From positions 57,647,602 through 57,711,601 of the forward strand of contig CP154954.1 in NCBI GenBank assembly GCA_039621445.1: a stretch of DNA of 64,000 bases, in the 5' to 3' direction. The position numbers were made by a program, and so were the translations under genes. The notes under the pieces are model-generated. The model had not been told where the DNA came from. It was given only the letters and a program-made list of their open reading frames with translations, and searched no databases. Positions 28,362-40,300 of the stretch are shown here, one piece after another. Positions within the stretch are counted from its first letter, which is position 1. Each line of letters starts with the position of its first letter. Source of the DNA: Euglena gracilis (Eukaryota > Euglenida > Euglenophyceae > Euglenales).

Positions 28362-31300
28362 GGGACAAATCCTTTCTGTAACCCAGCTGATTTGGGGGGC
28401 AAATCCCTTTTGTTGCCCAACTGTTGGAGGGCCCCAAAATAACAAAATTCCTTGTGTTGCCCACCCGTTTTGGGGGACAAATCCCTTTTGTTGGCCAACT
28501 GTTCGAGAGCCCCAGAATAACAAAAATCCCTTGTGTTACCACCCGTTTTGGGAGGCAAATCCCTTGTGTTACCCACCCGTTTTGGGGGGCAAATCCCTTT
28601 TGTTGCCCAACTGTTCGAGGGCCCCAAAATAACAAAATCCCTTGTTTTACCCACCCGTTTTGGGGGGCAAATCCCTTTTGTTTCCCAACTGATCTGGGGG
28701 GCAAATCCCTTTTGTTGCCCAACTGTTCGAGGGCCCCAAAATAAAATCCCTTGTGTTACCCAGCCGTTTTGGGGAGGCAAAATCCCTTTTGTTGCCCAAC
28801 TGTTCGAGGGCCCCAAAATAGCAAAATCCCTTGTGTTGCCCACCCGTTTTGGGGGGCAAATCCCTTTTGTTGCCCAACTGTTCAAGGGCCCCAAAATAAA
28901 AAAATTCCCGTGTGTTACCCAGCCGTTTTGGGGGGCAAATCCCTTTTCTGGCCCAACTGTTCCAGGGGGGGGGTCTTATTTTTGGGGGGGGGTTTACGGA
29001 GCCAGACTTTTTCTTTGTGTTGCCCTGTGCCAGCAAGGTGCCATGAAGGGGTCAACCTTCGGCTTCTTGGCATCTTGCTGGTATATCGGTGGCAAAAGAT
29101 CATTCACAAAGTTTGTCGTGCGCTTAACCATAGTGGGAGGGCTGTGGAAAAAAAAAATGAAAAAAAGGGGAGTAACACCAGGGCTGGATAGAGGTAGAGG
29201 GATAGAGGTAGAGGTAGGCCAAAATAACAAAATCCCTTGTGTTACCCACCCGTTTTGGGGGGCAAATCCCTTTTGTTGCCCAACTGTCCCAGGGCCCCAA
29301 AATAAAAAAAATCCCGTGTGTTACCCAGCCGTTTTGGGGGGCAAATCCCTTTTGTTTCCCAACTGATCTGGGGGGCAAATCCCTTTTGTTGCCCAACTGT
29401 TCGAGAGCCCCAAAATAAAAAAAATCCCTTGTGTTACCCACCCGTTTTGGGGGGCAAATCCCTTTTGTTGCCCAACTAATCTGGGGGGCAAATCCCTTTT
29501 GTTGCCCAACTGTTCCAGGGCCCCAAAATAACAAAATCCCTTGTGTTACCCACCCGTTTTGGGGGGCAAATCCCTTGTGTAACCCAGCCGTTTTGGGGGG
29601 CAAATCCCTTTTGTTGCCCAACTGTTCGAGGGCCCCAAAATAAAAAAATCCCTTGTGTTGCCCACCCGTTTTGAGGGGCACATCCCTTTTGTTTCCCAAC
29701 TGATCTGGGGGGCCAATCCCTTTTGTTGCCCAACTGTTCGAGGGCCCCAAAATAACAAAATCCCTTGTGTTACCCACCCGTTTTGGGAGGCAAATCCCTT
29801 GTGTAACCCAGCCGTTTTGGGGGGCAAATCCCTTTTCTTGCCCAACTGTTCGAGGGCCCCAAAATAAAAAAAATCCCTTGTGTTACCCAGCCGTTTTGGG
29901 AGGCAAATCCTTTGTGTAACCCAGCCGTTTTGGGGGGCAAATCCCTTTTGTTGCCCAACTGTTCGAGGGCCCCAAAATAACAAAATCCCTTGTGTTGCCC
30001 ACCCGTTTTGGGGGGCAAATCCCTTTTGTTGCCCAACTGTTCGAGGGCCCCAAAATAAAAAAAATCCCTTGTGTAACCCAGCCGTTTTGGGGGGCAAATC
30101 CCTTTTGTTGCCCAACTGTTCGAGGGCCCCAAAATAACAAAATCCCTTGTGTTGCCCACCCGTTTTGGGAGGCAAATCCCTTTTGTTGCCCAACTGTTCC
30201 AGGGCCCCAAAATAACAAAATCCCTTGTGTTACCCACCAAATCCCTTTTGTTGCCCAACTGTTCGAGGGCCCCAAAATAAAAAAAATCCCTTGTGTTACC
30301 CAGCCGTTTTGGGGGGCAAATCCCTTTTGTTTCCCAACTGATCTGGGGGGCAAATCCCTTTTGTTGCCCAACTGTTCGAGGGCCCCAAAATAAAAAAAAT
30401 CCCTTGTGTTACCCACCCGTTTTGGGGGGCAAATCCCTTTTGTTGCCCAACTAATCTGGGGGGCAAATCCCTTTTGTTGCCCAACTGTTCGAGGGCCCCA
30501 AAATAACAAAATCCCTTGTGTTACCCACCCGTTTTGGGGGGCAAATCCCTTGTGTAACCCAGCCGTTTTGGGGGGCAAATCCCTTTTGTTGCCCAACTGT
30601 TCGAGGGCCCCAAAATAAAAAAAATCCCTTGTGTTGCCCACCCGTTTTGGGAGGCAAATCCCTTTTGTTTCCCAACTGATCTGGGGGGCAAATCCCTTTT
30701 GTTGCCCAACTGTTCGAGGGCCCCAAAATAACAAAATCCCTTGTGTTACCCACCCGTTTTGGGGGGGCAAATCCCTTGTGTAACCCAGCCGTTTTGGGGG
30801 GCAAATCCCTTTTGTTGCCCAACTGTTCGAGGGCCCCAAAATATCAAAATCCCTTGTGTTGCCCACCCGTTTTGGGAGGCAAATCCCTTTTGTTTCCCAA
30901 CTGATCTGGGGGGCAAATCCCTTTTGTTGCCCAACTGTTCGAGGGCCCCAAAACAACAAAATCCCTTGTGTTACCCAGCCGTTTTGGGAGGCAAATCCCT
31001 TGTGTAACTCAGCCGTTTTGGGGGGCAAATCCCTTTTCTTGCCCAACTGTTCGAGGGCCCCAAAATAAAAAAAATCCCTTGTGTTACCCAGCCGTTTTGG
31101 GAGGCAAATCCTTTGTGTAACCCAGCCGTTTTGGGGGGCAAATCCCTTTTGTTGCCCAACTGTTCGAGGGCCCCAAAATAACAAAATCCCTTGTGTTGCC
31201 CACCCGTTTTGGGGGGCAAATCCCTTTTCTGGCCCAACTGTTCAAGGGCCCCAAAATAAAAAAATCCCTTGTGTAACCCAGCCGTTTTGGGGGGCAAATC

Positions 31301-32650
31301 CCTTTTGTTGCCCAACTGTTCGAGGGCCCCAAAATAACAAAATCCCTTGTGTTGCCCACCCGTTTTGGGAGGCAAATCCCTTTTGTTGCTCAACTGTTCC
31401 AGGGCCCCAAAATAACAAAATCCCTTGTGTTACCCACCCGTTTTGGGGGGCAAATCCCTTTTGTTGCCCAACTGTCCCAGGGCCCCAAAATAAAAAAAAT
31501 CCCGTGTGTTACCCAGCCGTTTTGGGGGGCAAATCCCTTTTGTTTCCCAACTGATCTGGGGGGCAAATCCCTTTTGTTGCCCAACTGTTCGAGAGCCCCA
31601 AAATAAAAAAAATCCCTTGTGTTACCCACCCGTTTTGGGGGGCAAATCCCTTTTGTTGCCCAACTAATCTGGGGGGCAAATCCCTTTTGTTGCCCAACTG
31701 TTCCAGGGCCCCAAAATAACAAAATCCCTTGTGTTACCCACCCGTTTTGGGGGGCAAATCCCTTGTGTAACCCAGCCGTTTTGGGGGGCAAATCCCTTTT
31801 GTTGCCCAACTGTTCGAGGGCCCCAAAATAAAAAAATCCGTTGTGTTGCCCACCCGTTTTGGGAGGCAAATCCCTTTTGTTTCCCAACTGATCTGGGGGG
31901 CAAATCCCTTTTGTTGCCCAACTGTTCGAGGGCCCCAAAATAACAAAATCCCTTGTGTTACCCAGCCGTTTTGGGGGGCAAATCCCTTGTGTAACCCAGC
32001 CGTTTTGGGGGGCAAATCCCTTTTGTTGCCCAACTGTTCGAGGGCCCCAAAATATCAAAATCCCTTGTGTTGCCCACCCGTTTTGGGAGGCAAATCCCTT
32101 TTGTTTCCCAACTGATCTGGGGGGCAAATCCCTTTTGTTGCCCAACTGTTCGAGGGCCCCAAAACAACAAAATCCCTTGTGTTACCCAGCCGTTTTGGGA
32201 GGCAAATCCCTTGTGTAACTCAGCCGTTTTGGGGGGCAAATCCCTTTTCTTGCCCAACTGTTCGAGGGCCCCAAAATAAAAAAAAATCCCTTGTGTTACC
32301 CAGCCGTTTTGGGAGGCAAATCCTTTGTGTAACCCAGCCGTTTTGGGGGGCAAATCCCTTTTGTTGCCCAACTGTTCGAGGGCCCCAAAATAACAAAATC
32401 CCTTGTGTTGCCCACCCGTTTTGGGGGGCAAATCCCTTTTCTGGCCCAACTGTTCAAGGGCCCCAAAATAAAAAAATCCCTTGTGTAACCCAGCCGTTTT
32501 GGGGGGCAAATCCCTTTTGTTGCCCAACTGTTCGAGGGCCCCAAAATAACAAAATCCCTTGTGTTGCCCACCCGTTTTGGGAGGCAAATCCCTTTTGTTG
32601 CTCAACTGTCCCAGGGCCCCAAAATAACAAAATCCCTTGTGTTACCCACA
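28362..32650. repeat. 78-bp composite satellite
   Basis: The basic unit joins CCCAACTGTTCGAGGGCCCC, AAAATAACAAAATCCCTTG and ACCCACCCGTTTTGGGG. Optional modules of 34-36 bp (CCCAACTGATCTGGGGGG and AACCCAGCCGTTTTGGGG) are added in varying order. Long blocks recur, for example 29230-29760 against 31400-31930. About 250 bp at 28968-29219 is a foreign insert carrying AGGTAGAGG repeats. ORFs on both strands only follow the repeat. Confidence 0.93.
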
Positions 32651-32662
32651 GTGTGTCACCCC

Positions 32663-33159
32663 AAGTCGACCTAACCCTATCCCTTTCATTAACAAAATAA
32701 ACCCCTTTTATCCGCCAACCCCTTCTCGGGTGCAAGTCGACCTAACCCTATCCCTTTCATTAACAAAATAAACCCCCTTTATCCGCCAACCCCTTTTCGG
32801 GTGCAAGTCGACCTAACCCTATCCCTTTCATTAACAAAATAAACCGCTTTTATCTGCCAACCCCTTCTCGGGTGCAAGTCGACCTAACCCTATCCCTTTC
32901 ATTAACAAAATAAACCCCTTTTATCCGCCAACCCCTTCTCGGGTGCAAGTCGACCTAACCCTATCCCTTTCATTAACAAAATAAACCCCTTTTATCCGCC
33001 AACCCCTTTTCGGGTGCAAGTCGACCTAACCCTATCCCTTTCATTAACAAAATAAACCCCTTTTATCCGCCAACCCCTTCTCGGGTGCAAGTCGACCTAA
33101 CCCTATCCCTTTCATTAACAAAATAAACCCCTTTTATCTGCCAACCCCTTCTCGGGTGC
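32663..33159. repeat. 71-bp satellite, exactly 7 units
   Basis: Unit starts AAGTCGACCTAACCCTATCC and contains TTTCATTAACAAAATAAACC and ATCCGCCAACCCC. Spacing is 71 bp throughout, with a few substitutions. It lies inside the 78-bp satellite. Confidence 0.95.
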
Positions 33160-33817
33160 AAGTCGACCTAAAATCCCTTGTGTTGCCCACCCGTTTTGGG
33201 AGGCAAATCCCTTGTGTTACCCACCCGTTTTGGGGGGCAAATCCCTTTTGTTGCCCAACTGATCTGGGGGGCAAATCCCTTTTGTTGCCCAACTGTTCGA
33301 GGGCCCCAAAATAACAAAATCCCTTGTGTTACCCACCCGTTTTGGGGGGCAAATCCCTTGTGTAACCCACCTGATTTAACCCACCTGATGAGTGTAACGC
33401 AACTGATTTGGGGGGCAAATCCCTTTTGCCCAGCTTAGGGTTGGGTTGCAGGGGGGGGGAGGTCGTGGGGTGGGCCGACCCTAAGTCGACCCTGGGGTTG
33501 TAGGGGGGGGGGAGGTCGTGGGGTGGGCCGACCCTAAGTCGACCCTAGGGTTGTAGGGGGGGGGGGGAGGTCGTGGGGAGGGGAGACCCTGGGGTCGGCC
33601 CACGACCCTAAGTCGACCCTGGGGTCGGCGACCCTAGGGTCGGCCCACTAGGGGGGTCTCCCGGACGGCTCCTTGGGCGACCTTTGGCGACCTTTGGCGA
33701 CCGTGGGCCGACCCTAGGGTCGGCCCACAACCCCCCCCCCCCAGGCCAGATCTACCCCCCGCCTTTTGTGGCCCTTCTTGGTGCCAATTTATGACATTTT
33801 ATGGACATAGAGGTGAC

Positions 33818-33941
33818 ATTGTGTCAAGAACTGTGTTTGGGCCAAGAGTTAGGGGGAGCCCAGGGGCGGGGACCGCGGCGCCGAAGGCGCCGTGGTCGCC
33901 CCTGGGCCCCCCTAAAACCTTGGCCCAAAACACTGTTCTTG
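33818..33941. repeat. Hairpin around GGGGGAGCCCAGGGGCG
   Basis: The arms TTGGGCCAAGAGTTAGGGGG and CCCCCCTAAAACCTTGGCCCAA are inverted, with a central GGCGCCGAAGGCGCC palindrome. Confidence 0.6.
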
Positions 33942-34329
33942 TTTGAAACCGTGTTTTGGGCGAAGATTTAAGACTTTTAAAGTCTCGAAATCGGCCCAAA
34001 CACGGTTTCAGAGGTAGAGGTAGAGGTAGAGGTGGGTCAGATAGAGGTAGAGGACTTTGACCTCCACCTCTGCCTCTATCCAGCCCTGGTAACACGTTTT
34101 CCATTAAGGCATCTATGGCAATGACACGTTTTCCATTAAGGCATCTGTGGTCAGGCACGTTTTCCACTGGGGCGCCGTTTTTTCAGTCCGAATTTCACAT
34201 TTTCCTGTTTTTGACCCCTTGCGTGAATCATGACCACGAATTTCAGGGCAGGCATTTGGCGGGCTCTGAACACGTTTTTAAACAAATTGTAAAAAGCACA
34301 CCATTTCTGTTGACAAACTTAGCCAGGGG

Positions 34330-34560
34330 AGAAAATGCGTTTCACATTTTTTCGCATTTTTGCGCATTTTTTGCGCATTTTCTCAATTTTTTAAAAATGC
34401 GCATTTTTGCGCATTTTTTGTGCATTTTTTGCAATTCCCCCCCCCATTTTTGCACATTGTCCATTTTTTGCGCATTTTTTGCCCAATTTTGCACATTTTC
34501 AATTTTTGCGCCTTTTTTGCGCATTTTTTTGCCCAGTTTTGCACATTTTCAAATCACCCG
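34330..34560. repeat. GCGCATTTT tandem, degenerate
   Basis: Repeated TTTTTGCGCATTTT and TTTTGCACATTTT phrases. The remainder up to 35454 shows no gene. C runs with CCCTCGCCACGCCA phrases occur at 35110-35340. Confidence 0.6.
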
Positions 34561-35454
34561 TTCAACTGACCCATTTGCCCACATTCAACTGACCCATTTC
34601 TGTAACCAACGAACCCATTTTCGCACCTTTTTGGCCAAAATGCCTTCATTTCGGTTCTTTTTGGTGATTTTGGTTTAATTTTGGGTTTACTGTTGGAAAT
34701 TTTTTTAAGTCCTTTAGGAATGTCACAAACTAAGCGAATTTTTTGCGCATTTTTTCCGAGGGCCGTCCAGCGCATTTCCCCCCCCCTTTTTAGCTCTTTT
34801 TGGGGAAGCTTTTTGGGAAAATGCATTAGTGTCCAGCCGCCCTTCGGGCAGCAATACATTTTATTGTTCCATGCAAAATGCCTCGGAGGGGGCGCGTTTT
34901 GAGAGGCAACATCATTACCGTCTCTGTTTTCGCATTTTGCACTCTTTTTTTGAAATCCCAAACACAAAGGCATCATTGTCTCTTGCCGCCCGTTGGGTGG
35001 CTTTAAAGCTTCCAAATTATGATGGATTTGTGCATGATGTCAAAAATTGCCACATTCTTTGTCACATTCAATGCCATCTTTTAGGGGAAAATGTGCTACC
35101 GTCTCGTCGGGGGGTCGGCACACCCCTCCCCCCCCCCACACCGACCCCCTCGCCACGCCATTTTACCCCCCCTCCCCCCCCCCTTTTCAGACCCCCTCGC
35201 CACGCCATGTCAGTCCCGCCAAAGAAAATTTTCTTGGCAAACCCCCGCGCACCCCTCCCACCCCCATCCAGGACCACCTCGCCACGCCAAAACCCCCCTC
35301 CCCCCCCCCCCTAGTCGGAAACCTCGCCACGGCGTGCCGACCCCCCGTCGCCCAAAGAGGGGCGGGGAAAAAAGCAATGGTCATATTAGGCCTTGTCATG
35401 GTAGGAGGTTAGGCAGTACGGGGGGGGGGGGGGGGGCTGCGCCCCCCCCCCCCC

Positions 35455-37480
35455 CCGTGAACTTCACTAGTGAACGTTCACCGGGGGGGGGGGTACTTTC
35501 GGTGGAGACAAGGCACAGGGGGGGGGAGGGGGGGTCCGAGGGGGGGGTTGGAAGCTGTACAGGGGGGGGAGGGGGGGGTCCCCAGAAAATCACAACTGTA
35601 CTGCCTACCCCCGAGACAGTTGCGATATTTTTTGTCCAATTGAGGTTGGAGATGATGGATTTTGCGAAATTCAGATGCATTTTGCAAAATATTTGTGTCT
35701 TGTAAAAAGAGTGGTGGCCAGTATTTTCACTTTAAACATTTAGCAAAAAGGCAGGAAGCAGCTTCAATCACTCCCCCTTGGGAGGTTGGGCAGGGGTGGG
35801 GGGGGGGCTGTGGACCCCCCCGGTGAAGTTCACCGGTGAACATTCACCGGGGGGGAGGGGGGGGGTACTTTCGGCGGTGAAGTTCACCGGTGAAGTTCAC
35901 CGGTGAACTTCACCGTTTTGATGGTTGGGGGTGAAATTTTCATGGTAAAATTTTGCTCCTTTCCTCTCAAAATGGTCATTTTCAGGTTGATGCTTCATGG
36001 AATTTTATCGAAATTTCCAAAAACTTGCCCAAAATGCCATTTTTGGCCATTTTTGGCCAAAAAAGTACTCTCTTGGTGAACTTCACCGGTGAAGTTCACC
36101 GATGGGTTAGGCAGAGGGGGGGGGGGAGGGGGTCCGGGACCCCCTGGTGAACTTTCAAACGGTGAACTTCACCATAGGGGGGGGAGGGGGGTCAAAATGA
36201 CCAAAGTCTACTGCCTGATCTCCTTGGCACACCATGCGGAATTGAGCCAGGGTTGACGTTTTTTTGTTTTTCAACAAAGAACAAAAAATATGTTTTTTTT
36301 CCCCCAAAAAACACACAAAAACATGTTTTCTTTTTTAAAAAAGCAAAATTTGACCTTTTTTTTCCCTTGCGAAGTGGCCATTTTTCGAGGAAAAGGTTTT
36401 AAGGTCATTTTTTTGGTCATCAAAAGTGACGTATTTTTAGTTTTTCAAGCACCTTTAACGGACTACGAAGCTGCAGCGATGAAAAAAGACCTTTTTTGTA
36501 AAAAAAAAAAGTTTCAAAAAAATTCCCCCAAACCCCATGAGGTTTTTTTTAAAAAAAACACATTTTTCTTAGGGGGTACTATCCCCGTGCCCCCCCAGTT
36601 ACACCCCCGTGACCCCCCGTGACCCGAGAATCGATCCTTCGCCATTCTTTTTTTAAACGCATTTTTCTAAAAAAAAACATTGAACTTTCATGTATCCTTG
36701 TCCGCCCAATGCACCTTCACACCCAAAAATGGCCAAATATCTTTTCCCCTGAAAGAAGTGCCAAAAACTGGTGCATTTCCCCACCCAAAACGGAATTTTG
36801 TCAAAAATGGCCCAAACTTCATCCCAAAAACGTGTTGGTCAAGAAAATCCTAACAAAATTCCCTTTTCAAAAAATGACCAATTTTATCACGATGCCACGT
36901 CATGGATGATGCCTCCCGGCTACCTGCAAAGTGTCATACTTCCCCCGTGACCCCCCCCCCGGTGACCCCCCATGACCCCCCCCCCGCGACCTGCACCACC
37001 CCCTTAAAAAAAGCATTTTTTTTGTTTCAAAAAAACAAGCCGTTTTTTTAAAAAAAATTTCATCTGTCTCGGGGGGGTTGGAAGTGGGGGGGGAGGGGGG
37101 GGTCCCGGGAGGGGGGGGTTGGAACTGTACAGGGGGGGGGGGTCCCAAGATTTGACCAACTGTACTGCCTTGTCCCCAGCGGTGAAGTTCACCGGTGAAC
37201 TTCACCGTTTTGATGGGGGTGAATTTTTGATGGGTGAAAATTTGCTCCTTTCCTCTCAAAATGGTCATTTTGATGCTGATGGTTCATGGAATTTTATCGA
37301 AATTTCCGAAAACTTTCCCAAAATGTCATTTTTGGCCATTTTTGGCCAAAAAGTGCTCTCGTGGTGAACTTCACCGGTGAAGTTCTGGTGAACTTCACCG
37401 GTGAAGTTCACCGTTAGGGTAGGCAGGGGGGGAGGGGGTCTGGGACCCTCCGGTGAACTTTGAAACAGTGAACTTCACTT
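35455..37480. repeat. Region of GGTGAACTTCACC palindrome clusters
   Basis: Clusters of alternating GGTGAACTTCACC and CGGTGAAGTTCACCG occur at about 35455, 35818-35912, 36078-36180, 37178-37212 and 37362-37478, separated by long G runs. The blocks around TTTTGATG...GAATTTTATCGAAATTTCC at 35912-36060 and 37205-37340 are direct copies of each other. No gene. Confidence 0.7.
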
Positions 37481-37693
37481 AGGGGGGCTCCGTGCGGATT
37501 TCCGGTGGTCGCCGTCGTGGTGGTCGGGCCGACCTGTGGTCGTCGTCGACTCCTTTGGTGCCCCCTTATTGTCCCCCCCCTTATTGTCCGGTCGGGCCTC
37601 CCAGGGGGAGGTCGGTGGGACAATAAGAGGGGGGGGGGGGTAACTCTCACGAGAGGCAGAAAACTCCCCCTCCACCCCCATCCGAAGTTTTTT

Positions 37694-37983
37694 TTCAGGG
37701 GGGGCTTAAAAGTCGGCGGTTGACTCATAAGTACATTAGAGTGGTATTTTGCCGACTAGTCGGCCAACTGCGGTGCAAGGCGGTAGACTGGGGGGGGGGG
37801 GTAGTGGGTAGTCGGCCGACTGGTCGGCCGACTACCCAATTGGTCGGCCGACCAGGCCTGGTCGGTTGCTAGTCGGCGAGACAGGGGGGGGGGTGTAGTG
37901 GGTAGTCGGCTCTAGTCGGCCGACTACCCACTCTAATGTACTAACGGGTCCAAACCGCCGATTTTTAAGCCCCCCCATGAAGA
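37694..37983. mobile_element. 290-bp foldback element (GTCGGCCGAC family)
   Basis: The outer arms GGGGGGGCTTAAAAGTCGGC and its counterpart GCCGATTTTTAAGCCCCCCC are inverted. Next are GTACATTAGAGTGG and CCACTCTAATGTAC, then nested GTAGTCGGCCGACTAC palindromes. Confidence 0.75.
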
Positions 37984-38710
37984 AAATCCAATGCAAACTA
38001 GTCGGTGGCTAGTCGGCGGTCATAAAAATGGTTTGTGGCGGGCCCAAATCACCCGGAAAAGGTCCGGATGGGTCCAAATAAGTGTCTTACGCCTAAATAA
38101 ACACCCCCAGATGGAAATCTTTGGTCGGTGGGCGGTCGGTGGGCCTTTGATGGGGGTCCGGAGGTGTAAAAAACCAACGATGAAACAGGGATTACATGAA
38201 AATCCTTTAGAAATGCAACATACTCGGGGGCTAAGTCGTTTTTGTGGCTCACTTTGGCATAGGCGGGGGCTGAACAATTTTTTCCCGGGGGGGGGGGGGG
38301 GAGGAACTGACAAAATTTGGAGCACATCCTTTTTTCCCCGGCGCGAAGCGCCGAGGAAAATTTTTTTTAATGGCGCAACCAAAATGTATTTTTTTGTCCC
38401 CCTGGCCCCGAAGGGGCCGAGACGCTAACACCTTTTTTGAAGTCCAATGCCCCAAAAACTTGAGCTAGAAAGCGAAATCATGGGTTGAACCCCTTTGGAG
38501 ACCTCCCAACTCAACCCAACTGTCGACTTCACAACCTGGGGCGGCAGTCACTTTTTGGCCTTTCAAGGCCATTTTTGGCCAAAATTTTCTCCGGCGCCTT
38601 CGGAGCCGGTTGGCCACTCACCACTTCTGGGCGATTTCTGGCCTACCCCACCCTTGGGGGGAGGGGGGTCACGGCCAAAAAAACCAGTCAGTCACCAACC
38701 CCCCCGGGGG

Positions 38711-39347
38711 CAGGGTTGACGTTTTTTTTGTTTTTTTTAAAAAGAACAAAAAAACATGTTTTTTTGGGAAAAAAACGCAAAAAAAAACTTTTTTTTTGAA
38801 AAAGCAAAAATTGACCTTTTTCCTTGCGAAATGACCATTTTTTGAAGAAAATTTTTCGCGGGTGGTTCGGGTCACGAGGGGGGGGGTCACGGGGGGTCAC
38901 AGGGGGGGTCACGAGGGGGGGTCACATTTTCGGTGGCCAGATTAGAAATCACCGAAAAAAATTTTTTGGGAAAAAATCCTTTTTAGGCTCCAAAATAGGA
39001 ATCCCCCAAACGAAAATTAGGAAATCTACCGGAATATTTTGTCAAATTAGGCATCACCGGCAAAGTTTTTCAGAAAAAATGGCCGAAACGGGTCTTAGGT
39101 CGGGTTGGGGGAGGGGGGTCATGGGGGGAACACCCCCTGTGAAGTTTTTTTTTTCAAATGTGTGAAAGCATTTCCAAATCTGTGTTTTCTGGTGCGAAAA
39201 TCATGCTTTCAACCCAAAAAAATGAATGTTGTAGAGATAAAAAATGCACTTTTTTCCCCAAAAAAAACATGTGCAAAATATTTTTCCCCCAAGCCCTCCA
39301 TGACGTTTTTTTTAAAAAAAACATGTTTTTTTTGTTTCAAAAAAACT
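38711..39347 (+). repeat. Dispersed repeat of about 640 bp, copy 1
   Basis: Starts CAGGGTTGACGTTTTTT, passes GCGGGTGGTTCGGGTCACGA and GGGTCTTAGGTCGGGTTGGG, and ends in T/A runs near GACGTTTTTTTTAAAA. The inverted copy is at 43040-43719. A related but shorter segment begins near 36250. Confidence 0.85.
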
Positions 39348-39365
39348 ACTACAAAAAAGAGTTGT

Positions 39366-40300
39366 CGGACGCCGGTTCTGACGGAACCGGCGTTTGGAAC
39401 GCAAACGCCGGTTCCGTCCGAAGGACGGAACCGGCGTTTGGAACGCCGGGCTTTGGACAGAACCGGCGTCCGACACCTCTTGTTTAAGCCGGCGTTTTAG
39501 AGACGCCGGGCTCAGGACAGAACCGGCGTCCCCACCCTTCGGCCAAAGGACACTCCCAGGACCAATCTACGACCACTTATCTGCAATGTCACACCACTTT
39601 GCACTTCGCCAAATTCCGGCGATCGCGAGGGTATTTCTGGCTGTGTCAATCGTCCAGGTATAAAATCACCCCTCGATCGAAAGCTCTTTTCATCAGACGA
39701 CTGGCGATCACCACCAAATTCAGCCACGTCGCCTGGAGCTCTTACTTTCTGTCACTGGGAAACCCTAATTTCACAACTCTGGTGCCCCCCCAAGGCCCTC
39801 AGGTCGTTGATTCGAAGAGGAAAACCGTTTCTGTAGGGTTTATTCAGCATCTTAAACTAAAAGTCACTGAAGATTGCGACAAGTTTCGACTCAGATTCTG
39901 GCCGATCCGACGATCGCGAGCGTATCTCGGGCTGCGTGCAACGTTAGGGTACCAAGTTACCCCTCGATCGAAAGCTCTTTTCAACAGACGACCAGCGGTG
40001 CTCATCAGATCTTTCCACGCTGCACGGTACTCTATTTCCAAATTTGGGCCAATTTTCACCAAATTTGGATATCCACCCTAGTTGTACTTGGTGGTTGAAA
40101 CACTCATACCAGCAGCACCTTAGGGCCACTTTTGGGTCCTTTTGTGACATTTTTAGGAATGAAAATCGGACGCCGGGCTTTGGACAAAACCGGCGTTCCT
40201 AACGCCGGGCTTTAGGACAGAACCGGCGTCCGGAAAGCCCGTGGGGGGGGACGCCGGTTCTGTCCTGAGCCCGGCGTCTCAAACGCCGGCTTAAGCCGTC
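39366..40300. mobile_element. Foldback element, GACGCCGGTTC family, copy 2
   Basis: End clusters of GACGCCGGTTC / GAACCGGCGT lie at 39366-39535 and 40168-40290. The interior contains two copies of CCCCTCGATCGAAAGCTCTT (39668 and 39961), which match the interior of copy 1. No coding capacity. Confidence 0.6.

Larger units (their letters stand above)
28029..33752. mobile_element. 5.7-kb foldback element enclosing two satellites
   Basis: The outer arms at 28029-28330 and 33440-33752 are inverted: GATCTGGCCTGGGGG on the left and CCCCCAGGCCAGATC on the right, then GTGGGCCGACCCTAGGGTCG and GGTCGCCAAAGGTCGCC on both sides. Inside lie the 78-bp satellite (28362-32650 and 33168-33432) and the 71-bp satellite (32663-33159). 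No transposase is seen. Confidence 0.75.

Noticed and set aside
28358-32700. Many ORFs on both strands (for example MGNKRDLPPKTGG and FWGANPFCCPTVRGPQ)
   Set aside because: They are translations of the 78-bp satellite in several frames on both strands.
32663-33159. Telomere-like sequence (CCTAACCCTA)
   Set aside because: The motif occurs once per 71-bp unit and is not a short tandem telomeric repeat.
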